Below, piece by piece: positions 25,733-33,397 of a stretch of DNA of 64,000 bases. This stretch comes from CALGDE01 sp964655355 (GTDB taxonomy: Bacteria; Cyanobacteriota; Cyanobacteriia; CACIAM-69d). The stretch's first letter is position 1, and every line of letters begins with the position of its first letter. The DNA lies in contig CAZZMD010000009.1 in assembly GCA_964655355.1 (NCBI GenBank), forward strand, positions 1 to 64,000. Direction: 5' to 3'. The notes beneath the pieces were generated by a model that was not told the DNA's origin, ran no database searches, and saw nothing but the letters and a program-made list of their open reading frames with translations. The position numbers and the translations under genes were made by a program.

Positions 25733-26200
25733 TTAGACCTTCACAAGCACCACATCCCCATCAATCTTCGCTTCAACCGGATTCAAAGGCTTGTCCGCGG
25801 GACCATCTTTCAGGGCACCACCAGAGTCGAACTGGGAACCATGGCAAGGGCAATCGAACAGCCCCAATTCCGTATCCCATTCCACGTGGCAACCCTGATG
25901 GGGACACATGGAGGTCACCGCTACAACGGCTTCAGCATCCGCCGGATCACGAATCACAGCAACGCCCGACGCGCCAATCTCCTTTGCGCCGACAAAGCCT
26001 TTTTCGTCTAGCTCACTAACGAATCCAACGGGAGTAAATCCATCTTCACGGGGCGTAGAATCCAATTCGGGGGGCTCTTCCCCTTCCGGGGCAGCAGCCG
26101 AGTCGGACTCATCGGCCGGCTGACAAGCAGCAATGACAATGGGTAGGGACGTGGCCATCAAGCCCAATCCAAACCAGCTCATAAAATCGCGGCGTTTCAT
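25733..26200 (-). CDS. Rieske [2Fe-2S] lipoprotein with Tat-like signal
   Basis: 155 residues. The N-terminus MKRRDFMSWFGLGLMATSLP carries a Tat-like twin-arginine motif and runs into a lipobox (VIAAC, C26), so a periplasmic lipoprotein is predicted. The cluster ligands are CPHQGC (about 98-103) and CPCHGS (about 116-121), with both disulfide cysteines. An acidic Glu/Pro-rich linker (about 28-55) separates anchor and domain. It is not the standard PetC, which has an N-terminal membrane helix; PetC3 of the plasma membrane is a possible relative. It is the last gene of the CcsA/ResB arm of the island. Confidence 0.9.
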   Translation of the reverse strand: MKRRDFMSWFGLGLMATSLPIVIAACQPADESDSAAAPEGEEPPELDSTPREDGFTPVGFVSELDEKGFVGAKEIGASGVAVIRDPADAEAVVAVTSMCPHQGCHVEWDTELGLFDCPCHGSQFDSGGALKDGPADKPLNPVEAKIDGDVVLVKV

Positions 26201-26238
26201 AGGGGTCGCTCCAATGGAACTCTAGTAAAGCAGGTAAC

Positions 26239-26277
26239 CCAAACGGGTAATCCAGACGGGTAATCCAAATCGGATAA
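26239..26277. repeat. three tandem 13-bp repeats (CCARACGGGTAAT)
   Basis: CCAAACGGGTAAT, CCAGACGGGTAAT and CCAAATCGGATAA head to tail in the gap between the CcsA-like and Rieske genes. Confidence 0.9.
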
Positions 26278-26431
26278 GCGCAGTCGCTCACGAGAACAAC
26301 CCAGGTTATCCATTAGCCCAAATTATGACGGCTGAAACGGGAGCCTGGGGGAAATTGCCCACCCGACGCTAAAAATCGACTCGATGGGCAAAGGCGGTTA
26401 GCCATCCATAGGGAGGCTTAAATGCTCAATC

Positions 26432-28126
26432 CTAAATGCTGGGACCGGAGGGGGTGAGCTTATTCGAGGTCAACCAGCCATAGTGACGGGCGGCGGCGAT
26501 CGCCACAAACAGCAGGTCGACACCCACAGCGCCCAAGATGAGCAACTCTGAGCCCCCGGTACCAAAGCCATAGCTATGCAGCCCGGTACCCAGGACAAAA
26601 TTGACCCCATACCAAGCCATCAAAACGGCATTAAAGGAAATCACACTAAAAACATTGACACCGAAATCACCAATCCAGCCCACCAGGCGTCCATGGAGCG
26701 GCACCAGGTAGCAGAGCAAGGCAATCAGCGCCCAGGTTTCCTTGGGATCCCAGCCCCAGAAACGTCCCCAGGAGAAGTGAGCCCAAATGCCGCCCAGGAT
26801 AATCCCCGCCGTCAACAATAGGACCCCCACCTGAAGCACCCGGTAATTGAACTGGGATAGGGTTTTGAACTGACCTTTGGCATTGGGGGTTAATAAGCGA
26901 TTCCCCAGGGCTACATGTCCCAATCCCAGGGCCAGCGCAAAACTGGCATAGCTGAGGGCAATGGTGGGCACGTGGATGCTCAGCCAGAAATTATCGCGCA
27001 GGACAGGGACAAGGGGCGAAATACTGGCATCCAACACAGCGGGCAAACTATCCGCCAACACCAAACACACCACCGACAGGGGAGCAGCCGCGAGCAGGTA
27101 ATACCGAGCACGGGAGGTCAGCTCAAACATCAGAGCGATCGCCGCGATCCCGAAACCAACCCACACCACAGACTCATACATATTGGTAACCGGCGGCCGT
27201 CCAGCAATCTGCATCCGCAGCCAGAAACCATAGCCCTGGACCATCACCCCCGAAACAAAAACCCCGATCGCGCCCCAATATAAATCCCAGGGCTTCAGCC
27301 ACAGGCTCACCAACATCACAGCAAAAGCGATCGCATAGAGCTGCCAGGCTTTAGCAAACGGATGGAAATGATTGAAATGGACTTCCCGCTGCAGGGTAGC
27401 GTTCGTGGGATAAACGGAAGGGCTGAGGTCCGAAAGCTGCTGCTTCAAGGTATCCGCCAACTGCCCAATCATCTCCACATGGCTCATCCCCCCGCGCAAC
27501 ATCCCCTGCTGCATCATGGAAAACTCCGCCAACATCGGGGCGATCGCCTCGGGCTCATAGAGAGTCTGAGCATTGGCCAGATCCACCCATTTCCCCTTGA
27601 CATCGTCCGGGTGGGGCACAATCGGCAACGGCGTATCGGTCACCGTGCCATAGAGCAAGGACAACCGGTCTTCGATGATTAAGGCCTCCCGAGCATCCCG
27701 ATCTAAATCCTTCTCCGCCAGCTCATCGGCATGGGCCTGTTGCACCGCACTGCCCAAAGCCTGATTCGCCATCAGCTCCTGGAAAGAAAAATATTTGCGA
27801 TCCAGATCCAACCCCGTCGCCTCCTTCAAAGGACGGTAGCTAAACAACACCACCGGCTCCTCATTCCAGTTACGGGTGTTGAACCACAGGGACAAATAGG
27901 TTTGCAGGGCATCCTCCTTTTCCCCCGCCGCCGTGGTGTAGGTATCCGCGCCGTGGATTTTCGCCAGGGTTTCCCGCGCCACCGTATCCAAAGGCTTTTT
28001 ACGGCCATCGAGCTGCACCGCCAAACTGCGCAGGGAATCCAGAGTGTCCGGTTGGAACTGGCTTAGGGGCATGACTAGCAACAGACAGCCCAGGAAAAAA
28101 CCGATTAAAAACTTCAGCAGTTTCAT
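26432..28126 (-). CDS. ccsA: enlarged CcsA/CcmC-superfamily cytochrome c biogenesis protein
   Basis: 564 residues. CcsA binds haem and delivers it across the membrane for attachment to CXXCH motifs. The C-terminal half (about 265-560) is the CcsA domain with many helices, GRPPVTNMYESVVWVGFG and the haem-binding WWD-type motif FWGWDPKETWALIA, and conserved flanking histidines. The N-terminal about 250 residues after one membrane helix are hydrophilic and probably periplasmic, absent from the usual cyanobacterial CcsA of about 350 residues. It follows the ResB-like gene on the same strand, so the two form a System II pair. Confidence 0.92.
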   Translation of the reverse strand: MKLLKFLIGFFLGCLLLVMPLSQFQPDTLDSLRSLAVQLDGRKKPLDTVARETLAKIHGADTYTTAAGEKEDALQTYLSLWFNTRNWNEEPVVLFSYRPLKEATGLDLDRKYFSFQELMANQALGSAVQQAHADELAEKDLDRDAREALIIEDRLSLLYGTVTDTPLPIVPHPDDVKGKWVDLANAQTLYEPEAIAPMLAEFSMMQQGMLRGGMSHVEMIGQLADTLKQQLSDLSPSVYPTNATLQREVHFNHFHPFAKAWQLYAIAFAVMLVSLWLKPWDLYWGAIGVFVSGVMVQGYGFWLRMQIAGRPPVTNMYESVVWVGFGIAAIALMFELTSRARYYLLAAAPLSVVCLVLADSLPAVLDASISPLVPVLRDNFWLSIHVPTIALSYASFALALGLGHVALGNRLLTPNAKGQFKTLSQFNYRVLQVGVLLLTAGIILGGIWAHFSWGRFWGWDPKETWALIALLCYLVPLHGRLVGWIGDFGVNVFSVISFNAVLMAWYGVNFVLGTGLHSYGFGTGGSELLILGAVGVDLLFVAIAAARHYGWLTSNKLTPSGPSI

Positions 28127-28306
28127 GGTGTTTGGGGATTTAGGATTAAACTCTCAGCCAGCGCCACAGGGGTGAAACGCTTGATAAACAATTAATAAAC
28201 GCTTGGGAGAAGATGCAGCGGTCCAACGGGTTAGAACTCGGTGTCGTGTCCTTCAATATCGTGTATTGATCCGTCAACTGATTCCTACCATTAGGATATC
28301 GGCCGC

Positions 28307-30178
28307 CTATGCCGCTGCATCAGACATTACCTCTTCCGTAACTTCTCCAGCCCTAACCTCCGGCGGCGCCTCCGTCACCGGTGAGGCAGGAACGGGGTCC
28401 GAGGTACTCGGGGAGCCAAACTTACGAACCTTTTTCATCAGCCCGGGACCATAGAACATTGTGGTAATCCCCCCAACGACCAGCAGGGATCCCACCCAGG
28501 TTAAAGCCGTCACCCACCAGGGTTCCCGCTTCAGTTGCAGGGTCGACTGTTGCAGGTCGCCAGGATTCCAGGATGCCTGAGCCAACTTCCAGCCATCGAA
28601 CCAGGTGGGATGGTTCATCCAAACCCGGCGATCGCTCTGGACACCCCGATGATAATCAGTCAGGGTAACGGCACTGGTCCACATGGCAACGGACTCGCTA
28701 CCCTCATTGCGCTCCACAATAAAGTCATTGAGCTTAACCGAGAACGGCAGTTTTAGTGACTTGGGACTGAAGGCAAAGAAATAATCCCCCGCCTCAGTGC
28801 TCACCGTAGTGGGTTCCCCCCAAGGTAGCCACGCCTCTTGGCCATCCTCCAAAGACACCTTCAACGCCGGCGAACCCCGATCGCCCATTGTCCCAGCCGC
28901 AACGGGAGCCACCGGCACCACCGATCGCTGCACCTGCGCCCGAGCGATCGCCCGTTCCAGGGTGATTTCAAAATCCGCCCAGCCGGGGGTCACGGAATCG
29001 CCGACCGCCAGAGGGCCAGACTTGAACCCCTTAGAAGACAACGCGGCATAAAACAGGTCATGATTCGGTCCCTCAACCACCCGGAAATAATCCGACGCAG
29101 TAACCACAGGACCCACATAACTCACCCGCTCCGGCGCCAGGGCGATCGCATCATCAGACCGGACGGGATCAAACCCACCGGCAAACACATACCACCGCTC
29201 CCGGGCGTCCCCCTGGCTGACGAGTAATTGCACGGCAGGATTGCGGAAAATTTCCGAAGCCGACAGGGGCTGATTTTCCGACCCCAATCGAAAATCGGGG
29301 AAAACCTCCACCACCTCCACCGTGAGCCCATCTCCCAGGGATTGAGCCTGACCCACCGCAGCTTGTAAATCTAAGGACAGCGATCGCCCCTGACTGGTCT
29401 CAAGCTCCAACGTGCCCCAAGGCGCACTATTTTCTGCGGGCGCACTCAATAGACGGTCTAGCTCGTCCGCCGTCGCCGCCTGCATAATTTCCAAATGGGC
29501 CGGACCAATATCCAGATCGTTATAGGCCGCCGGAGCAAGTGCCATCCAGCGTTCCAAGGTTTGCCCCATGCGATTACTCGCCAGGGAAACCTTCACCGCC
29601 AAATTATCCACCGCGCCCCCATCGGTAAACGCCACCGTTTTGATGGCATTATCCGCATAGCTGGCCAGGGTCAACCCCGCAAACTGACTGGGATACACCG
29701 ACCCATCCGACCGAATAAAAATGTCTGTCTGCTGTCGGGAACCATCCGGGGCGATCACCTCCAAAAAGTCACCCTCCACCCGAATTTGATTATTCGCCGC
29801 CGCATCGGTTCGGACCAGCAACATTCCCTCAGTACTAAGGTGAATCACCGCCGCCGAACCCGCGATCAAAACAATCAATCCAAAATGGGTAATCGCAAAC
29901 CCCACCTTACGAGGGCCGCGCCAGGGGTATCGACTCAGGGTCGAAACACATAAGTTAGTTGCCAATAAAAACATGAGCAACCCGAACCACCAGCTTTTGT
30001 AGATATCATGCTGGACGATTGTTGCCCCCACCTCCGACTCATAAAACGTGGCACCAATGATAATGATGGTAATCGCCACCATCAAAGGGACTGCCAACTG
30101 AATCGAGCCCAGAAATCGAACCACCTTCGAAGCCGCTGTCGACCCCGTTTCTGTGGTTAAAACCTTCTTCCCAGCCAT
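28307..30178 (-). CDS. ccsB: ResB/Ccs1-like cytochrome c biogenesis protein
   Basis: 623 residues. ResB (Ccs1) partners CcsA in System II cytochrome c maturation. Family features are the N-terminal helices (SIQLAVPLMVAITIIIIGATFYES; WWFGLLMFLLATNLCVSTLSRYPW; GFAITHFGLIVLIAGSAAVI), a large periplasmic middle (about 115-560) and a C-terminal helix (about 568-590). It is longer than the roughly 450-residue ResB used for cytochrome f and c6 in cyanobacteria. The ending is Pro/Glu/Val-rich. It starts divergently from the globin operon, with 392 nt between. Confidence 0.9.
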   Translation of the reverse strand: MAGKKVLTTETGSTAASKVVRFLGSIQLAVPLMVAITIIIIGATFYESEVGATIVQHDIYKSWWFGLLMFLLATNLCVSTLSRYPWRGPRKVGFAITHFGLIVLIAGSAAVIHLSTEGMLLVRTDAAANNQIRVEGDFLEVIAPDGSRQQTDIFIRSDGSVYPSQFAGLTLASYADNAIKTVAFTDGGAVDNLAVKVSLASNRMGQTLERWMALAPAAYNDLDIGPAHLEIMQAATADELDRLLSAPAENSAPWGTLELETSQGRSLSLDLQAAVGQAQSLGDGLTVEVVEVFPDFRLGSENQPLSASEIFRNPAVQLLVSQGDARERWYVFAGGFDPVRSDDAIALAPERVSYVGPVVTASDYFRVVEGPNHDLFYAALSSKGFKSGPLAVGDSVTPGWADFEITLERAIARAQVQRSVVPVAPVAAGTMGDRGSPALKVSLEDGQEAWLPWGEPTTVSTEAGDYFFAFSPKSLKLPFSVKLNDFIVERNEGSESVAMWTSAVTLTDYHRGVQSDRRVWMNHPTWFDGWKLAQASWNPGDLQQSTLQLKREPWWVTALTWVGSLLVVGGITTMFYGPGLMKKVRKFGSPSTSDPVPASPVTEAPPEVRAGEVTEEVMSDAAA

Positions 30179-30370
30179 ACCTGATTAATCACCTATCTCT
30201 GTCGAAACGCAGAGCCAATATGTCTGCCGAAGCTTTCAACCGATAACAACCAACAAACATTGACTGAAGCGGAAGATTCAGTATTGCTAGCTACAAAACA
30301 TTCATTTGTAACAGCAACGACTTAAATCCATAGATTCCATGCAAGACCTGCAAGGGGACACCAGTCTCCT

Positions 30371-30412
30371 GTAGTGCTTGCTACGGAATAGTTGTTTTGT
30401 CCCCGTTAATCT
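30371..30412 (+). promoter_or_regulatory. candidate NtcA-activated promoter
   Basis: GTAGTGCTTGCTAC at 30371-30384 fits the NtcA consensus GTAN8TAC. A TAN3T box (TAATCT, 30407-30412) follows after 22 nt, the standard spacing for NtcA-activated promoters. It points to the plus-strand globin operon, with a predicted start near 30419 and a leader of about 150 nt. On the minus side no TAN3T lies at the matching distance. A small imperfect hairpin (AGGGGAC/GTCTCCT, 30353-30370) abuts the site. Confidence 0.5.
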
Positions 30413-30484
30413 CCGAGTCATTACCCGAAATCTCGCTAGTATCCCGCACCTTCTTGGGATCTACTAAAGAAGGTTCTGGGCATT

Positions 30485-30518
30485 GTGTCCCATCATTTAT
30501 TTGAATGATTTGAGACAC
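30485..30518. promoter_or_regulatory. long interrupted dyad before the globin gene
   Basis: Two nested inverted repeats share a centre: outer GTGTC (30485-30489)/GACAC (30514-30518) and inner ATCATT (30492-30497)/AATGAT (30504-30509). Centre to ATG is about 70 nt. If the promoter above is right it lies in the leader RNA; otherwise it could be a protein-binding operator. Confidence 0.4.
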
Positions 30519-30570
30519 TTCCATTACCCGTTTTGACAGAATTTTTCTGCTTGAGAGGAATAGTAAACAC

Positions 30571-31605
30571 ATGGCTGCAAGTGATGGCGCTCCTGCACAG
30601 GATTCTGGGTTACAGGTTGCTTTACTGGAAAGTAGTTTTGCGAAGGTGAAGCCGAAAGCCGGCGAGTTTGCGGACAGTTTCTACGAGAATTTGTTCACGG
30701 ACTATCCGGCAGCCAAGCCCCTGTTTGCCAACACCGATGTTAAAGAGCAGAGTAAGAAGCTGCTCGCATCCCTGGTGTTTGTGGTGGAAAACCTAAAGAA
30801 TCCTGGGGCATTGACGGACGCTTTAAAAGGTCTGGGGGCGCGACACGTTAAGTATGGCGCGCTGCCGGAACATTACCCCCTGGTTGGGAACACGTTGCTA
30901 AAGACCTTTGGTCAGTACCTCGAGGGCGATTGGACGCCGGAGGTGGAGAAAGCGTGGACTGAAGCCTACGGGGTCATCACTGAAGTCATGCTCGATGGGG
31001 CTGATTATTCTTCGGAAGAAGTCGCCCTAGAGCAGCCCGCCGAAGAAGAGGGATTGAAGGTGGCGCTGCTGGAAAGCAGTTTCGAAAAAGTGAAACCTCG
31101 GGCCGAGGAATTTGCCCTAAGTTTCTACGACAACTTGTTCACGGACTATCCCGCGGCAAAACCTTTGTTCGCCAACACCGATGTCAAGGAGCAGAGCAAA
31201 AAGCTATTGGCGTCCCTGGTGTTTGTGGTGGAAAACCTGAAAAAGCCGGATGCCTTGACCGGCGCATTGAAAGGGCTTGGCGCTCGCCACGTGCAGTATG
31301 GGGCCCTGCCAGAGCACTATCCCCTGGTGGGCAACACCATCCTCAAAACCTTTGGACAGTATTTGGGAGACGATTGGACTCCGGCTGTAGAGCAGGCGTG
31401 GACCGAAGCCTATGGGGTGATCACTGAGGTCATGCTCGACGGCGCGGATTATTCCTCAAAGGAGGTGGAGCTGACCTCCGCAGGGGGACCGGCAGAGGCA
31501 TCCGTTTCGCCCGAGCCCGAATCCTTTGAGCCCAACAATGCTGTCTTAGGCGGCATCATCGGCAGCGGTGCGATCGTTTTGTTGCTCGTAGCGATTTTCC
31601 TCTAG
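30571..31605 (+). CDS. tandem double globin with C-terminal membrane anchor
   Basis: 344 residues: globin domain 1 (about 14-145), globin domain 2 (about 162-293), a Pro/Glu/Ser linker and a single C-terminal hydrophobic helix (about 323-344), so the globins should face the cytosol on a tail anchor. Both repeats keep the haem ligands of flavohaemoglobin-type globins: proximal His in GARHV/GARHVQYG (H92, H240), Tyr B10 (Y38, Y186) and a Gln at the E7 position (Q60, Q208). A 36-residue stretch is identical in both copies while the DNA differs at many synonymous sites. Likely binds O2, NO or another small ligand. No reductase domain is attached. Confidence 0.9.
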   Translation: MAASDGAPAQDSGLQVALLESSFAKVKPKAGEFADSFYENLFTDYPAAKPLFANTDVKEQSKKLLASLVFVVENLKNPGALTDALKGLGARHVKYGALPEHYPLVGNTLLKTFGQYLEGDWTPEVEKAWTEAYGVITEVMLDGADYSSEEVALEQPAEEEGLKVALLESSFEKVKPRAEEFALSFYDNLFTDYPAAKPLFANTDVKEQSKKLLASLVFVVENLKKPDALTGALKGLGARHVQYGALPEHYPLVGNTILKTFGQYLGDDWTPAVEQAWTEAYGVITEVMLDGADYSSKEVELTSAGGPAEASVSPEPESFEPNNAVLGGIIGSGAIVLLLVAIFL

Positions 31606-31647
31606 GGGTCATTAAACGCTAATGGAGCTTAGGGGGAAACAAAGCCG

Positions 31648-32298
31648 ATGGCTTTAGCTGGGGGAAAACGGTGGAGCTGGCGATCGCTCTTCAGTTTGCA
31701 GTTTGCGGTAATTTTGACCGCGCTTCTGTTTGCTGGCGGAGTGGTCGCCGCACTGACGCTGGATCAGAACACACTGTTCTTGCCGGGGGAAACCTCAGAG
31801 GGACATTTTCTGTTCGAAGCGTCCTGTAGTTCCTGCCACGACGGATTTAAGCAGGTCACGAATGAGACCTGTAACCGCTGCCACGAAGCAGAAATGGCCG
31901 AGGATACCCACGGACGCACCAAGTTTTTGGATCCTCGCTGGGCCGCTGAGTTATCCAGGTTAGAGGTTTTAACCTGCACCACCTGCCACAACGAGCACGT
32001 ACATATGTTTGGTCGGGGGGTTCATCTCCAGCCGGACCTATGTATGACCTGTCACCAGGGCATCGTCGAGGGCGATCTAAAGAGCCACGATGGCTTTGCG
32101 CCGGATGGCTGTTGGACCGGCGGATGCCACAACTACCATGACCACCGATCGCTCTCCACCGGATTCCTACGGGAAAACATGGGAGAGCCGCCCATGTTGC
32201 CAGTGCAACAGATCCCAGATCGGGCGGTAACGATGCAATTAGACTCTGCTCCCAAAGCGGATCTGATGAAGGAGTTTTTGGGAGGGGGTCAGTCATGA
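31648..32298 (+). CDS. membrane-anchored multihaem cytochrome c (four CXXCH, one CX4CH)
   Basis: 216 residues. One uncleaved or signal-anchor helix (about 14-37) precedes a periplasmic domain with haem motifs C60SSCH, C75NRCH, C110TTCH, C132MTCH and C155WTGGCH. The last has four residues between the cysteines (CX4CH), as in some tetrahaem cytochromes. Extra histidines (HVHMFGRGVH, HNYHDH) are candidate second ligands. NapC/NirT-type quinol dehydrogenases are similar in layout but I cannot assign it to one. 42 nt after the globin gene, and its stop overlaps the next start. Confidence 0.92.
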   Translation: MALAGGKRWSWRSLFSLQFAVILTALLFAGGVVAALTLDQNTLFLPGETSEGHFLFEASCSSCHDGFKQVTNETCNRCHEAEMAEDTHGRTKFLDPRWAAELSRLEVLTCTTCHNEHVHMFGRGVHLQPDLCMTCHQGIVEGDLKSHDGFAPDGCWTGGCHNYHDHRSLSTGFLRENMGEPPMLPVQQIPDRAVTMQLDSAPKADLMKEFLGGGQS

Positions 32299-33215
32299 GT
32301 CAGCGCCCAAATCAGCGCCCAAATCAACGACTGAATCCGCCGGTGAAACGCCCTTCCAAGGGAAAAACCGCGGGCAGAAAAGCAAAACGGTGGCGAGCGA
32401 TCGCGGCCCTAGCCTTTGCCGCGCTCCTCACCCTGACCCTCATTCTCCCCAACGTCGCCACCGCAACGGACGCTTCCCCGGACAGCTCTGCCCTGGGAGA
32501 CGTCAGCGAAGCGGACTTGGATGAGATTGTCGGACTGTGGGAAGGCAGTGCCCATGCCCTCAATGACATCAACTGTTCCAGTTGTCACAACGACCGGGAA
32601 ACGAAGGAATTCGTAGCAAATCCCGATCAGGAAAGTTGCCGCACCTGCCACGAGCAATCGGTGGAAACCTTCCTGTTAGGAAAGCACGGCATTCGTCTCC
32701 TGGAAGGACAGCAGCCATTGCAACCCAAAATGGCGCGGATCAAGATGCATGAGGAAGCCTTTGACAAGCAGATGAACTGCAATACCTGCCACGATGTTCA
32801 CTCGGTGGACACCATGCAGGCATCGGTGGATTCTTGCTTAACCTGTCACAATGACACCCACTCGGTGAACTACAAAAACTCCCGCCATGCGGAGTTATTT
32901 GAAGCCGACAAAGCCAAGAATCTAGCCCGTCCCTCCAATGAATCCGTGAGCTGTGCCACCTGTCATATGGCTCGCCATGAGGTCAAGAAAGGAGACGGTA
33001 GCGCAATCCTGGTCAACCACAACAATACCTACAATTTGAAGCCCCGAGACCGCATGGTCAAGGAAGTTTGTATGAATTGTCACGGTATTGAATACAGCTA
33101 CAACAGTATTTTTGATGATGAATTAGTGGAGGCGGATTTCGATAAGCCCCCCACGATGGAGCATGAGTCTTTTGAGCTGATGCGTGCCGCAGAAGAGCGC
33201 CGTACCGGCAACTAG
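32295..33215 (+). CDS. hexahaem cytochrome c
   Basis: 306 residues, ATG overlapping the previous stop (ATGA). A basic N-terminal tail and a membrane helix (about 34-52) direct the domain to the periplasm. Haem motifs are C94SSCH, C115RTCH, C162NTCH, C181LTCH, C220ATCH and C259MNCH. The pattern WEGSAHA...GKHGIR...HDVHS...HNDTHS...CATCHM resembles hydroxylamine oxidoreductase-related and NrfA-like multihaem proteins. No CXXCK or extended NrfA site is present, so it is not a classical nitrite reductase. The N-terminus begins with a 12-bp codon repeat (QRPNQRPNQRLN). Confidence 0.92.
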   Translation: MSQRPNQRPNQRLNPPVKRPSKGKTAGRKAKRWRAIAALAFAALLTLTLILPNVATATDASPDSSALGDVSEADLDEIVGLWEGSAHALNDINCSSCHNDRETKEFVANPDQESCRTCHEQSVETFLLGKHGIRLLEGQQPLQPKMARIKMHEEAFDKQMNCNTCHDVHSVDTMQASVDSCLTCHNDTHSVNYKNSRHAELFEADKAKNLARPSNESVSCATCHMARHEVKKGDGSAILVNHNNTYNLKPRDRMVKEVCMNCHGIEYSYNSIFDDELVEADFDKPPTMEHESFELMRAAEERRTGN

Positions 33216-33237
33216 TTCTTCTGGGCAAGACTCGTTG

Positions 33238-33308
33238 ATCACTTGATTGAATTACTTGGGTTAAATCACTTGAATTGAATCGCTTGAATTGAATCACTTG
33301 ATCAAATG
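33238..33308 (+). repeat. iteron-like 14-bp tandem repeats (ATCACTTGAATTGA)
   Basis: Five successive imperfect copies with period 13-14 bp, the two central ones almost identical, in the 182-nt gap before the Tll0287-like gene. TTGATCA palindromes lie at both ends of the array. Confidence 0.85.
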
Positions 33309-33397
33309 CCATCATCAAAGCCAGCGTTCGTACTCTACGAACATTATTCCCCGACACATTGTTTTAAACCCGATTTAGGTTAGAGGAGATTCATCCA

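Noticed and set aside
32295..33215. Assignment as NrfA nitrite reductase
   Set aside because: No CXXCK motif and the protein is too short.
33238..33308. Possible CRISPR array
   Set aside because: The units are 14 bp with no spacers and no cas genes are near.
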